Both the position numbers and the translations under genes were made by a program. The notes below the pieces were generated by a model, which saw only the letters and a program-made list of their open reading frames with translations, was not told where the DNA came from and made no database searches. 56,179 bases of DNA from Vibrio sp. UCD-FRSSP16_30 (GTDB lineage Bacteria; Pseudomonadota; Gammaproteobacteria; Enterobacterales; Vibrionaceae), in contig NZ_LZFW01000016.1 in the NCBI RefSeq assembly GCF_001676025.1, forward strand, positions 1 to 56,179, given 5' to 3'. Positions 37,455-47,039 of this stretch are shown piece by piece; position 1 is the stretch's first letter, and the number at the start of each line of letters is the position of its first letter.

Positions 37455-38177
37455 CTACGGCTGCTGCTTGGTGGGTGCTAACGCTATTTCTCGAATACAA
37501 ACGTTTTGTGGTTGCTGAAAAGCAAAGACGACAGCGCGAGCCACATCATCAGCGGCAAGAACGCCACCCATATCGTCTTTCCACGCGTCATAGCCGTCTT
37601 TAATATCTTGAGATGAAGTATGAGAAAGTAACTCCGTTTCGACCGCGCCAGGGGCAATGGTGGTTACGCGAACATTGTCTGCTGCGACTTCTTCACGAAC
37701 GTTTTCTGAAATTGCATGCACCGCAAATTTAGTGCCGCAATAGGCGGCGTGATTTGGAAACGTTTTCTTGCCTGCGATTGAGCTAATGTTAATGATTGTA
37801 CCGCTATTACGTGCTTTCATCGGAGCAAGAACAGCTTGCATGCCGTTTAACAGGCCCAACACGTTCACATCAAACATACGCTTCCATTCATTGGCATCTT
37901 GAGTGTCTATTTGCCCAAGTAGCATAGTGCCAGCATTGTTGACTAGACCTTCAACAGGCCCAAATTTCTGTTCAGCTTTTGCGATAGCAGCAGCAAATGA
38001 TCCTTGCACCGTCACATCGACTTTTTCGCAAAGTGTATTGGGCAATTGCAATGCTTCAAGTTTATCTACGCGACGAGCAAGCAATAATAGAGGATGGCCT
38101 TCATCACTCAAGCGACGTGCTATTGCTTCGCCAATACCTGAACTTGCGCCTGTTACGACAATCAATTTTTTCATCAT
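37455..38177 (-). CDS. YdfG-like short-chain dehydrogenase
   Basis: A 240-aa SDR, NAD(P)-dependent. Motifs: TGASSGIG, VNNAGTM, catalytic Ser in NISSIAGKK and Tyr-Lys in AAYCGTKFAVHA. E. coli YdfG, the closest well-known type, oxidises serine and 3-hydroxy acids; the substrate here is uncertain. It is divergent from a LysR gene 141 bases away, a common regulator-target layout, so it may be that regulator's target. An upstream TCTCTCC complement gives a GGAGAGA ribosome site. Confidence 0.88.
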   Translation of the reverse strand: MMKKLIVVTGASSGIGEAIARRLSDEGHPLLLLARRVDKLEALQLPNTLCEKVDVTVQGSFAAAIAKAEQKFGPVEGLVNNAGTMLLGQIDTQDANEWKRMFDVNVLGLLNGMQAVLAPMKARNSGTIINISSIAGKKTFPNHAAYCGTKFAVHAISENVREEVAADNVRVTTIAPGAVETELLSHTSSQDIKDGYDAWKDDMGGVLAADDVARAVVFAFQQPQNVCIREIALAPTKQQP

Positions 38178-38318
38178 TTCTCTCCAAATACATTTTGCTT
38201 TGACACTGTATGTGTCGATGAGAGAAGTCTAATCGTTCTGTCTTTGTTGATAAATATCACTTTACTTAAAACACTATTGCTATACTGCAACAATAGATGG
38301 AATGCTCAATCACTGGTG

Positions 38319-39218
38319 ATGGCTATGTTAGATAAGATAAACCTTGCCGATCTTCGCTCTTTTGTCTTCATTGCACAGTTAGGTAACTTTACTCGTGCAG
38401 CTGAGGCGCTGAAGGTATCGCGATCGCATGTTTCAAGACAAATCAGTCAATTAGAGTCTGATTTAGGCGTGACGTTACTGTTACGAACAACCCGCACATT
38501 GAAGTTAACTAAGGCCGGACAGCAATTATTTGAGCAATGCCAAACTGCTTTTAATGATATTGACCAAGCACTATTGGCGGCAATTGATGCTGTGGATGAG
38601 ATCCGTGGGCATATAGCGATCAACTGTGTTGGTGGGGTAATAGGAGAGGATGTGCTAGTGCCGATGATTAATGAATTTATGGCTGAGTATCCAGAGGTGA
38701 GCATAAGTTTAGATTTTAGTAGTCATCGCGTTGATCTGATCCAAGATGATTTTGATGTGGCTTTTCGTATGGGGTCATTACCAGACGCCAGTTTTGTGGC
38801 ACGAAAACTGGCAGACATTGAAATGGTGACGGTTGCGAGCCCTAGTTATCTAAACAAATCAGCTTTAATAACCCATCCCAAGCATTTAGAGCAACATCGC
38901 TGCCTCACCGGATCAGTGAATCGTTGGAGTTTTATAAACAATAAAACAGCTGATAGCGCAGACGTTCAAATAAAGGGTGATTTACAGTGTAAAAATGGCC
39001 GTGCTTTAGTCAACGGTGCACTGCTGGGCAATGGTGTAATTCGGGTGCCCTTGCTCTATTGCCAGCGTGACGTAGAAGAGGGGAGACTACAGAAGGTATT
39101 CTATGATTGGCAGATACCGAGTGTCGATTTTTCGCTGATTTATCATAAAGATAGATTTAGACCTGCACGCTTAACAAGATTAATTGAGTTTTTCATCAGT
39201 AAATTTGAGCACAAATAA
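38319..39218 (+). CDS. LysR-family transcriptional regulator
   Basis: A LysR regulator of about 299 aa. The DNA-binding domain reads LADLRSFVFIAQLGNFTRAA, EALKVSRSHVSRQISQLESD and LLLRTTRTLKLTKAG. I use ATG 38319; ATG 38325 (MLDKINLADLR) is equally possible, while the frame from 38244 adds an unlikely extension. The C-terminal effector domain is of the CrgA/DsdC-like branch (RMGSLPDASFVARKL). It is divergent from the YdfG-like SDR gene. Confidence 0.87.
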   Translation: MAMLDKINLADLRSFVFIAQLGNFTRAAEALKVSRSHVSRQISQLESDLGVTLLLRTTRTLKLTKAGQQLFEQCQTAFNDIDQALLAAIDAVDEIRGHIAINCVGGVIGEDVLVPMINEFMAEYPEVSISLDFSSHRVDLIQDDFDVAFRMGSLPDASFVARKLADIEMVTVASPSYLNKSALITHPKHLEQHRCLTGSVNRWSFINNKTADSADVQIKGDLQCKNGRALVNGALLGNGVIRVPLLYCQRDVEEGRLQKVFYDWQIPSVDFSLIYHKDRFRPARLTRLIEFFISKFEHK

Positions 39219-39254
39219 TCGTCGTCTAACAGAAGTAAAAGTAAAGAGAGTAAC

Positions 39255-39293
39255 TAACCTATGTTAGTAACCTATGTTAGTAACCTATGTTAG
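39255..39293. repeat. Perfect 3 x 13-bp tandem repeat containing TAAC-N4-GTTA palindromes
   Basis: Three identical units TAACCTATGTTAG follow each other without gap. Each unit contains an inverted TAAC/GTTA pair around CTAT, so the array could be a protein-binding cluster, or just a replication-slippage product. It lies 37 bp after the LysR gene in otherwise featureless DNA. Confidence 0.9.
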
Positions 39294-39445
39294 CTGAAAT
39301 TCATTAGCTTCTTCTAGATTGGCACAATAGATCGACCCCATAATCATGATAGGATCTATTGTGCTAAATTATCAATGTTTTGAATGCTAGAATGTCGAAG
39401 CTAGGAATTGCAGGTGTACGAGTCGTAGGTGGTTTTTTCTTGCCG

Positions 39446-39685
39446 CTAGGCGAGGAATGCCTTATCACAATTTAATAGTCTTGCTAGTTGTTCAGTAAAG
39501 TTAATACGCTTAGAGAGCGTTAATCGGCCAGCATCATACAATTTAATCAGCGTGTTGCTGTTAATACTGTCGGTTTGGTTTGTATAACGAATCTCTTCAA
39601 GGAACGCCTCCATTTTATATGGGGATAATTTGAATCGTTCTATTTCGCGCTCTTGTTCGCAGTTGAATATAACTACTTCCATCAT
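39446..39685 (-). CDS. Hypothetical small protein, 79 aa
   Basis: A small soluble protein, with an excellent AGGAG ribosome site five bases before ATGATG (39685/39682). The C-terminal half, LIKLYDAGRLTLSKRINFTE and QLARLLNCDKAFLA, looks helical and could bind a partner. No domain is recognised. Good initiation signal and protein-like composition make it likely real. Confidence 0.6.
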   Translation of the reverse strand: MMEVVIFNCEQEREIERFKLSPYKMEAFLEEIRYTNQTDSINSNTLIKLYDAGRLTLSKRINFTEQLARLLNCDKAFLA

Positions 39686-40007
39686 TCTCTCCTAAGAGCT
39701 TCATATTTTCTACAACAACTATCGTTTATATTTGCGTATGATTTTTAGGGATAAATCACACATTTAAATCTAGCCAATATAGATGTGAAATAGATCAATA
39801 AATGCGCGGTCAACACCTGAATATATGGGAGATTAGTCACGGTTGCCTTTCTGTTAATCAATGTTGTAAATAATACAATATGATTAAAAATGTAAATTTT
39901 AGAAGGCTAATGAAGAGGGGAGGTTTCTAAGTGTGGGGTGGTTTGTGAGGTTTAATACTAAGTTAGGGATTCAGTTTTGTACTGCTGAATCCCTAATTGA
40001 ATTGAGC
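39686..40007. other. Intergenic region, small hypothetical gene / OFA carrier
   Basis: These 322 bases are AT-rich and hold the promoter of the small leftward gene. No supported gene, palindrome or terminator stands out; TATTTGCGTATGATT near 39733 is a possible promoter only. Confidence 0.4.
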
Positions 40008-41240
40008 TTATGCCGCCGCTAGTTGGGCTGCTTTTTCTTCGTTGATTGGACGTGTGATGAGTGATAATGCCACACAGACTCCCATCATTACTGCAGAAAT
40101 AGTATACGCCAGTGCGTAGTTATCACCGTGAGTCATTGAGAAACCAACCACTGCCGCGCCAATTGCGCCGCCAATACCCCATGCAGTGTAAAGTACGCCA
40201 TAGTTTGTGCCGTAGTTCTTTAGACCATAGAATTCAGCAGTAATTGATGGGAATACCGCAAGCAGTGTTCCGTAACCAACCGCTGCGATAGCAGTACCGA
40301 TAATGAGAGTTACTTCTGAATTAAACGTAGCGAACAGAACCATATTGATGCCTTGCAGAGCAAAAGCGATAAATAGAGTACGTAGACCACCGATTTTATC
40401 AGAAAGGATACCAGCGCCAATACGACCGCCAGAGTTGAAAATAGCCAATATAGAGGCTAAATAAACTGCGTTTGGAAGGTTCGCTTGTACGCTGGCAATA
40501 GTTGTAATGTTACCAATGATCATTAAGCCTGTTGCAGAAGCAAACGCGTACATAATCCACAGTGAATAAAACTGCGGTGTTTTCAGCATGACTTTCCAAG
40601 AAATATCGTTGTTCTTTTTAGCTACTAGTGGTGCTTGACCGGCTTTTACTTTCGGTGCTTCTGGAACGTAGTCTGCTGGTGGGTTATTAATTGTTGCCGC
40701 TAAAGGCACCGCGATAACCAATACACCAACACCTAAAATTAGGAAACTTTGGTCAATACCATAATTGGTAATCAAGGCTGAAGTTAAAGGTGCTAGGTAA
40801 ACAGCTGCAAGTCCAAAACCGGCTGCGATTAAGCCATTAACCAGTCCTTTCTTCGAAGAGTGAAACCATTTCATTGCAGCAGGAGAAAGACAAGCATAGC
40901 CAAAGCCAATACCTGCGCCAGCAACCACACCAAATGTCATGCTAAGCATTGCAGGAGAAGTTGCAAAGCTTGAACCAATCATGCCTAGTCCGGTAAGCGT
41001 TGCACCCAACATAAGAATGTTTCTAGGGCCCATACGATCTTGAAGAATACCAGCAACTAAAAGAGCAATAGAGAAAGTGATTGTTGCGATAGCGTAAGGT
41101 TGAGATGCATCGGCCGCATTCCAGCCCAAGTCGGTCACAAGCGCTTTGTTAAATATGCTCCACGCATAAAGAATACCTAAGCAAAGGTTGATACAGAACC
41201 CTGCAATTAGGATACGCATCGCTTTATCTATCTTTTTCAT
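40008..41240 (-). CDS. OFA-family MFS carrier (oxalate/formate antiporter-like)
   Basis: A 410-aa MFS transporter with 12 predicted helices. The first helix NLCLGILYAWSIFNKALV and the loop LQDRMGPRNILMLGA, the D-R-x-G-P-R motif A, fit the oxalate:formate antiporter family. Other members move lactate, pyruvate or formate, so monocarboxylate is the safe call. It is monocistronic, with a long AT-rich 5' region (41241-41763). Confidence 0.87.
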   Translation of the reverse strand: MKKIDKAMRILIAGFCINLCLGILYAWSIFNKALVTDLGWNAADASQPYAIATITFSIALLVAGILQDRMGPRNILMLGATLTGLGMIGSSFATSPAMLSMTFGVVAGAGIGFGYACLSPAAMKWFHSSKKGLVNGLIAAGFGLAAVYLAPLTSALITNYGIDQSFLILGVGVLVIAVPLAATINNPPADYVPEAPKVKAGQAPLVAKKNNDISWKVMLKTPQFYSLWIMYAFASATGLMIIGNITTIASVQANLPNAVYLASILAIFNSGGRIGAGILSDKIGGLRTLFIAFALQGINMVLFATFNSEVTLIIGTAIAAVGYGTLLAVFPSITAEFYGLKNYGTNYGVLYTAWGIGGAIGAAVVGFSMTHGDNYALAYTISAVMMGVCVALSLITRPINEEKAAQLAAA

Positions 41241-41763
41241 TGTTTGTTCTCTGTGCCAAATGGGCGTTTCAATTAGTTAATGGTCTTAAAAGCTGAAAAC
41301 CTTTAGTTTCTTCAAATTTTTCAAGAGCGAGAATCGCGAATTGTACAGAAGTTTATTGTGATTTAAATCCCTTTTTATCAAAAATGAAAAATAAATTTCC
41401 ATTCCATTTTTTGAGACTGATTCTTTCTCTCAGTTGGTAAGGTTTGCTAACGTTTTAGCGCTGTATTTCTTATGAAATGTGATGTATTAGCCATTTAAGG
41501 AATTAAATGACATTTATCATTTGTGTAACATTTGAGCGTAAATAAAGGCGTTTTTTATTATATGAGTTTGATAATTCGGGCATTATTGATTTACAACAAT
41601 GTTAAAATGTTATTTTTTTGTAAAATAGAAAAAGAACTAATGGTTTTGCTTAATAATCGAACAAAATTACAGCTTGCATTTGATTGTTTTTAAGTCAAAA
41701 TGCTTTGAAATCTTAGATTCCAAATCTGAAAGGTCGCTTAATTAAGCTTTTGTAGGATTCGAT
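41241..41763. other. Long AT-rich intergenic region, OFA carrier / small membrane gene
   Basis: 523 bases without a supported gene. It must carry the leftward promoter of the carrier and the rightward promoter of the small membrane protein. I see no clear palindrome, terminator or known operator. Confidence 0.4.
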
Positions 41764-42114
41764 ATGAAAATATTTTTGCTGTTATTTATTTCTGTTTCTG
41801 CAGGCGCGGCATCTGCTGAGCATTTAACTTCGTTTTTATACGGGTTAAGCACTGCATCACTCGCAGTAGGTGTCTGTTTTTGGTTGGCTTTTCGCACTTC
41901 TCGCTGGCCACAGCTAGCGGTATTTCTGCTGTTAACCGGAATGTTATGTAAGCTGACTATTACCGTTGTTTCGACAATTGTTGGTGTTAAGGCCGGTTTA
42001 ATCACATCACCGTTTATTTTCTCGCTCTCTTATTTGTTTTTCGCCATTGCGACGACCTATGTGTACTTTTACTTTAAAGATAAAAGCACCAATCGTAAGC
42101 TGGGGTTAAACTAA
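41764..42114 (+). CDS. Small hypothetical membrane protein, 116 aa
   Basis: A three- to four-helix membrane protein: a signal-like first helix (MKIFLLLFISVSAGAASAEH) and helices around 25-45, 52-72 and 84-104. It ends in a Lys-rich cytoplasmic tail. TAGGA lies upstream of the ATG and a strong terminator follows it. Not recognised; function unknown. Confidence 0.65.
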   Translation: MKIFLLLFISVSAGAASAEHLTSFLYGLSTASLAVGVCFWLAFRTSRWPQLAVFLLLTGMLCKLTITVVSTIVGVKAGLITSPFIFSLSYLFFAIATTYVYFYFKDKSTNRKLGLN

Positions 42115-42185
42115 GTTTATATAAACAACAGCCCTATGAATAACAGCATTAAATAATAAGATCTTCTGCATTTTCTATTTATAAG

Positions 42186-42222
42186 AAGCCGCTACAGCAT
42201 ATGCTGTAGCGGCTTTTTTCAT
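42186..42222 (+). terminator. Strong terminator after the small membrane gene
   Basis: A near-perfect palindrome, AAGCCGCTACAGC on the left and its complement on the right, with the loop in CATATG, followed by TTTTTTC. Confidence 0.88.
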
Positions 42223-42302
42223 GCCATAACCATTGATATTTGGTCAGTTGTGATTGATAAGCGCCCGCACTATGATGAAGATTCAATCGAAAGGAAAAAT
42301 CA

Positions 42303-43808
42303 ATGAAGCCTTTATATTCTGCAACGCAAGTTCTACGCAGTGAGGGACTGGCAGCTAAGAGTGCGGGACTGTCGCTCTATCAACTAATGGAGCGGGCAGG
42401 CCACGACGCGTTTTTACGCCTAAAACACTATTTATCCAATGGTGGCAAAATACTGGTTTGTTGTGGATCGGGCAATAATGGTGGTGACGGCTTTGTAGTG
42501 GCGAGATTGGCACTAGAATCTGGCTTTGAGGTGGATGTTTTTCAGCCCCTAGGTTGCCGTTCAAATACAGCCGATGCTCAACAAGCACAGCAAGCATGGC
42601 AACAACACAATAAGCCGATTCTGAACCATATAGACAGTCAGCAAAAATATGACTTTATTATCGATGGTCTATTAGGCACAGGGTTACAAGGAAAGGTTCG
42701 CTCAAATCTCATATTGGTCATCGACGCCATTAATGCGTTGGCGACACCCATTTTAAGTTTAGATATTCCATCAGGCCTTGATGCAGATACCGGGGTTATA
42801 TTGGGCGCTTGTATTCAGGCCCAAGAGACAGTGACTTTTGTGGGGACTAAAAAGGGCTTAATGACAGGGAAGGCGCGCAATGTTGTCGGTCATCTTTATG
42901 TCGCAAACTTAGGCATTGCCTCTGAGTTTTCATTATTAGAACAAGCTGAAGCTTATTGCTATGAAACCTCAGATGCCTTGAGCGCAAGACCACAACGAGA
43001 CAATACTTCACATAAAGGAAGTTGCGGTCGTGCTCTGTTAATTGGTGGTAATCAAGGTACAAGTGGCGCAATCATCTTGGCAACACAAGCTTGTGCTCGG
43101 GTTGGAGCTGGCTTAATCAGTGCGTTAACTCATCCAGATTCAATCCCACCTATGTTATCCAGACAACCGGAAGTGATGCCGATTGCGCTAGATAAAGATC
43201 TAACGACTGCTGTCTTGCCCAACTTAGACCCATTTAAATCCGCAATAGGATTAGGCCCCGGTTTAGGCACTGATTCATGGGCAAATCACTTGTTTGACCA
43301 TGCGATAAATGAACAGTGCAGTAAAGTCATTGATGCCGACGCGCTTAATATATTAGCCAAGCGTATTGAGCGTTATGATCTAAGCCGATGCGTGTTAACG
43401 CCTCATCCCGGAGAAGCGGCTAGATTACTCGGGATCTCTATTGCGAAAATAGAGCAAGATCGATATAGCGCAGTGGCTAAGTTGCAAGAAAAATATCAAT
43501 GCGTGGTGCTGCTAAAAGGCGCTGGCACTTTGATGTGTAATGGAGAGCAAACTTGGGTCATTTCTGCGGGCAATAGTGGGATGGCCAGTGGCGGAATGGG
43601 AGATGTACTAACGGGCGTTATTACCGGATTACTTTGCCAAGGGTTAACGCCAACTCAGGCTGCGTGTTTAGGTGCATGGTTACATTCCACAGCAGCAGAC
43701 AACAATGCCCAGCAGTTTGGCAAAATAGGCATGTTAGCATCGGACTTGTTAGTGGAGCTTCGTCTATTAATGAACGTTGATGTCTCTGAAACACAAATTG
43801 TTACTTAA
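42303..43808 (+). CDS. nnr: Bifunctional NAD(P)H-hydrate repair enzyme Nnr
   Basis: A 501-aa cytosolic fusion of an NAD(P)HX epimerase (residues about 1-210) and an ADP/ATP-dependent NAD(P)HX dehydratase (about 230-495). The N-terminal half has SLYQLMERAG and CGSGNNGGDGFVVARLA; the C-terminal half has GNQGTSGAIILA, the LTPHPGEAARLLG block and NSGMASGGMGDVLTGVITGL. It repairs hydrated nicotinamide nucleotides. Length matches E. coli Nnr (515 aa). In many gammaproteobacteria tsaE and amiB follow; here none does, and guaC comes 380 bases on. Confidence 0.95.
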   Translation: MKPLYSATQVLRSEGLAAKSAGLSLYQLMERAGHDAFLRLKHYLSNGGKILVCCGSGNNGGDGFVVARLALESGFEVDVFQPLGCRSNTADAQQAQQAWQQHNKPILNHIDSQQKYDFIIDGLLGTGLQGKVRSNLILVIDAINALATPILSLDIPSGLDADTGVILGACIQAQETVTFVGTKKGLMTGKARNVVGHLYVANLGIASEFSLLEQAEAYCYETSDALSARPQRDNTSHKGSCGRALLIGGNQGTSGAIILATQACARVGAGLISALTHPDSIPPMLSRQPEVMPIALDKDLTTAVLPNLDPFKSAIGLGPGLGTDSWANHLFDHAINEQCSKVIDADALNILAKRIERYDLSRCVLTPHPGEAARLLGISIAKIEQDRYSAVAKLQEKYQCVVLLKGAGTLMCNGEQTWVISAGNSGMASGGMGDVLTGVITGLLCQGLTPTQAACLGAWLHSTAADNNAQQFGKIGMLASDLLVELRLLMNVDVSETQIVT

Positions 43809-43876
43809 TTTTCGTCAATTAAATCAAAAAACAGAAGGGGTTTTGGCTCGTTTAAAGTGCATGTTTATCGCCTATT

Positions 43877-43892
43877 TATGATATGGATCACA
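43877..43892. promoter_or_regulatory. CRP-like site between nnr and guaC
   Basis: TATGATATGGATCACA matches the CRP core TGTGATCTAGATCACA at 13 of 16 positions. It lies about 170 bp upstream of the putative guaC -10 box, rather far for direct activation. Confidence 0.4.
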
Positions 43893-44039
43893 ATAAAAAG
43901 CTAATAAAAACAATGTATTATTTTTAGGTTATTAGTCACTTTAAAGTAAGTGTTTGTTTTGTCGAGAGAAGTGTTGAACTGCGCGGTGAGGATTTGCAAG
44001 TTTCAAAATAGTAGCACAAAAAAAACCAAAAAATCAGTC

Positions 44040-44110
44040 TTGCGACTAATTTATCTCGCCCTATAATGCTGAAAACCGGAGCGTCTGCCAACGCTCCGGT
44101 TTTTTTGTGT
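44040..44110 (+). promoter_or_regulatory. Promoter running straight into a terminator hairpin, upstream of guaC
   Basis: TTGCGA (44040-44045), 16 bp, and TATAAT (44062-44067) form a good promoter. The start would fall near 44073, where AAACCGGAGCG begins a perfect 11-bp terminator stem with CGCTCCGGTTT and a T-run to about 44107. guaC starts at 44193. So either the hairpin is an attenuator in the guaC leader, or it ends the nnr transcript. Confidence 0.6.
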
Positions 44111-44192
44111 CCGAAGAATGGTCAACGCTTCTGCCAAAGCACGACCTGCATTGTAATTGGCACATCTTCTATTGAATAAAGGAAATGCAACA

Positions 44193-45236
44193 ATGCGTAT
44201 CGAACAAGAACTTAAGTTAGGCTTTAAAGATGTATTATTTCGCCCTAAGCGTTCTACACTAAAAAGTCGTTCTCAAGTAAATTTAGCCCGCGATTTTACA
44301 TTCAAGCATAGTGGTCGTCAATGGTCTGGTGTGCCTGTCATTGCCGCTAATATGGACTCTGTGGCAACTTTTGAAATGGCAGCAGCCCTTGCTGAGCATG
44401 ACGTAATGACCGCAGTACACAAGCACTACTCAGTAGAGCAGTGGGCGGAATTTGCAAAAACAGCCAACTCAAAAACGCTAAACAATGTCTTTGTTTCAAC
44501 TGGCACATCTGATGCTGAATTTGAAAAAACAAAGCAAATTATGGCGATGAGCGATGAGTTCATTTTCATCTGTATTGATATCGCAAACGGCTACTCCGAG
44601 CACCTTGTTGAATACGTGCAAAAAGTGCGAGCGCACTTCCCTGATAAAGTGATTTCAGCAGGTAACGTAGTTACTGGCGATATGTGTGAAGAGCTTATCC
44701 TTGCGGGCGCTGACATTGTTAAAGTAGGCATTGGCCCTGGCTCTGTATGTACCACTCGCGTAAAAACAGGTGTGGGCTACCCACAACTTTCAGCCATCAT
44801 TGAATGTGGCGATGCAGCTCACGGTCTAGGCGGCGTGATCATCGGTGACGGCGGTTGTTCGTGCGCGGGCGACGTATCGAAAGCCTTCGGCGGCGGCGCA
44901 GACTTCGTGATGCTTGGCGGTATGCTAGCAGGCCACGAAGAATCAGGCGGTGAAGTGGTTGAAAAAGACGGCAAGCAATTCATGAAGTTCTACGGCATGT
45001 CATCAGAATCAGCCATGGAGAAACACTCTGGCGGCGTTGCTAAGTATCGTGCAGCGGAAGGTAAAACCGTACTGTTACCATTCCGTGGTAGCGTCCATCA
45101 TACTATCTCAGACATCCTTGGCGGTGTACGTTCAACTTGTACCTACGTAGGCGCAGCAAAGCTTAAAGAGCTCACTAAGCGTACAACGTTCATCCGCGTA
45201 CAAGAGCAAGAGAACAACGTGTTTGGTAAAGAATAA
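44193..45236 (+). CDS. guaC: GMP reductase GuaC
   Basis: A cytosolic enzyme of purine salvage that deaminates GMP to IMP with NADPH; 347 aa, the family length. I start at ATG 44193 ([20 protein letters not shown]), as in E. coli, with AAAGGA upstream, not at 44157. The catalytic Cys lies in [39 protein letters not shown] and [21 protein letters not shown] are the IMPDH/GMPR-fold loops. A promoter-terminator leader stands upstream. Confidence 0.96.
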   Translation: MRIEQELKLGFKDVLFRPKRSTLKSRSQVNLARDFTFKHSGRQWSGVPVIAANMDSVATFEMAAALAEHDVMTAVHKHYSVEQWAEFAKTANSKTLNNVFVSTGTSDAEFEKTKQIMAMSDEFIFICIDIANGYSEHLVEYVQKVRAHFPDKVISAGNVVTGDMCEELILAGADIVKVGIGPGSVCTTRVKTGVGYPQLSAIIECGDAAHGLGGVIIGDGGCSCAGDVSKAFGGGADFVMLGGMLAGHEESGGEVVEKDGKQFMKFYGMSSESAMEKHSGGVAKYRAAEGKTVLLPFRGSVHHTISDILGGVRSTCTYVGAAKLKELTKRTTFIRVQEQENNVFGKE

Positions 45237-45413
45237 GCCGAATATTGTTTAAACTAGCATTTGAATTTAACTGAAAATAGCCTCTAGATTAGAGGCTATT
45301 TTATTACTGAACTTAATAAGTGTCGGCATGTAGCGGCCAAATTCATTATGCCGCTATATAGCCCAAATAATTGAATGCCTCAGGCATAAGTGATGTTGTG
45401 TAAATGTGTTACT

Positions 45414-46658
45414 TTAAGCAGCCATTGGTTTATGAACGTAGTTTCTACGCTCAAGTAGGAAGCTCTCAAGGTGAGCGTAAGAATCAAAATTACGGTGTGA
45501 AGGGTAGGCCATGTTGCCCTCTTTAATGATATTTTTTGCGATATTAGCGACGTCTTCTTCTTTCAACATATCCAGTTTTGAATCGATGTCTAACGTACGG
45601 TTCAACTCAAATACAGCATCAACGACAGCTTGAGCTTTCTCTTTGTCTGTTGACCCTTGAAGGCCCAATGCATCCGCAATAATAGCCAGACGGTCAGTCG
45701 CTTTTGGAAGAGCAAACTGAAGTACATGCGGCAATGAGATCGCACAGCCTAAACCGTGCGGAACTTTGTAAAAAGCGCCTAGTTGGTGTGAAATACCATG
45801 TGCCCAACCCAATAGTGTTTTAGAAAACGCTTTACCTGAATCAAATGAAGCTAATGCCATTTCACTTCTTGCTTCATCGTCTTCTGCTCCATTTTTATAG
45901 GCTCGTGGAAGGAATTCGAATATACGCTTTATGCTTTTTAGGTTCATTTCATCTGTTTGTTTTGTCGCGTAGGTACTCATGAATGATTCCATAGCGTGTG
46001 TCAGTGCATCCATACCGGTTGAAGCTGTGATATGAGGTGGTAGCGCCATGGTGAGCCTTGAATCGAATACTGCTAAGTCTGGCACTACGCCATAACTTAC
46101 TAATGCGTTCTTTTGGTTGGTTTTTTCGTCTGTAACTACGGTTACTGTTGTTGCTTCAGAGCCTGTTCCTGACGTTGTTGGAATGGCGACAAAGTAAGCC
46201 CCTTTACGACGAAGCTGCAGCATGCTCATCAAACCATGGGTGATCTTACGAGGATCCAAATTGTGTTTAGCACAGCCGTTGATCATCTTGGTACCATCAA
46301 TTGAGCTGCCACCACCAATTGCGATTGCGCAGTCATAGTTGTGTTCATGACACGCAGCAATCCCTTTTTCTACAATGGCATATGAAGGGTCTGGCTGGAT
46401 CTCGTTGAAGACTTTATAGTCGATATTTTTCTTCTCTAGTGCATCAATAAGTAGTTGGAATGAGGGTAGAGTTGCAAAAAAACTGTCCGTAAAGATAACA
46501 GGACGTTTGATCCCTTTGTCTGCCAAATGTACTGCAAGTGTATCGAGTGATTTGTCACCGTTCAGTACATTGGGTACTGGAACTGGCATACGAGGAAAAG
46601 CGGTACTCGCAATCGCGTGGTATGTGTTTACAAAAAATCGTTCAGTTTTATATAGCAT
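45414..46658 (-). CDS. Iron-containing alcohol dehydrogenase
   Basis: A 414-aa group III Fe-type alcohol dehydrogenase, predicted cytosolic, interconverting an alcohol and aldehyde with NAD(P). Visible motifs: cofactor loop IGGGSSIDGTK, TTSGTGSEAT, metal-binding Asp/His in GMDALTHAMESF, GWAHGISHQLGAFYKVPHG for the other metal histidines. It is divergent from the aldehyde dehydrogenase gene. A NemR-like operator (46783-46799) lies upstream of its promoter, so it belongs to the same candidate regulon. Confidence 0.93.
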   Translation of the reverse strand: MLYKTERFFVNTYHAIASTAFPRMPVPVPNVLNGDKSLDTLAVHLADKGIKRPVIFTDSFFATLPSFQLLIDALEKKNIDYKVFNEIQPDPSYAIVEKGIAACHEHNYDCAIAIGGGSSIDGTKMINGCAKHNLDPRKITHGLMSMLQLRRKGAYFVAIPTTSGTGSEATTVTVVTDEKTNQKNALVSYGVVPDLAVFDSRLTMALPPHITASTGMDALTHAMESFMSTYATKQTDEMNLKSIKRIFEFLPRAYKNGAEDDEARSEMALASFDSGKAFSKTLLGWAHGISHQLGAFYKVPHGLGCAISLPHVLQFALPKATDRLAIIADALGLQGSTDKEKAQAVVDAVFELNRTLDIDSKLDMLKEEDVANIAKNIIKEGNMAYPSHRNFDSYAHLESFLLERRNYVHKPMAA

Positions 46659-46783
46659 TGAAGTTACCTACTGTAAGTTAAAATTGGGAGTAAAGTGGTT
46701 AGCTTTTAATAAGAGCTAAGCTTCCATTTTGTTGAGCAAGTTCCATCATTTTCTTTACTGTATGCATTTACCTTACAGCAATG

Positions 46784-46799
46784 CAGACCGGTCGGTCTA
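46784..46799. promoter_or_regulatory. NemR-like operator 1 (alcohol dehydrogenase side)
   Basis: CAGACC-GGTC-GGTCTA. Its reverse complement, read toward the alcohol dehydrogenase, is TAGACC-GACC-GGTCTG followed by CATTG, the same extension seen at the other copies. It lies about 125 bp from the gene start. Confidence 0.85.
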
Positions 46800-46980
46800 G
46801 TGTTTTTTGTGTTTATTTCGATTGTTTTTTCATCTCATAAATTAATCAGATTAAATAGAATCAATAAAAAATAAAACGGTCATCTCCCTAAGTAATTGTA
46901 ATCATGAATTTTAATTTATATTTGGTGTCTATGAGGTAGGAGAAATTCACCTAACCAGGATCATTTCTTTTAAAAAACAC

Positions 46981-46996
46981 TAGACCGACCGGTTTG
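46981..46996 (+). promoter_or_regulatory. NemR-like operator 2 (aldehyde dehydrogenase side)
   Basis: TAGACC-GACC-GGTTTG followed by TTTTG, 44 bp upstream of the aldehyde dehydrogenase ATG. Confidence 0.85.
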
Positions 46997-47039
46997 TTTT
47001 GTTTATTGTGTGATCAACTCAATAAGAAAGGTAAACAAA

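Noticed and set aside
37328..37603. Rightward frame overlapping the YdfG-like SDR gene
   Set aside because: Its second half is antisense to a clear SDR gene, and its first half spans the hairpin at 37381.
39255..39293. CRISPR-like array
   Set aside because: Units are only 13 bp, with no spacers and no cas genes nearby.
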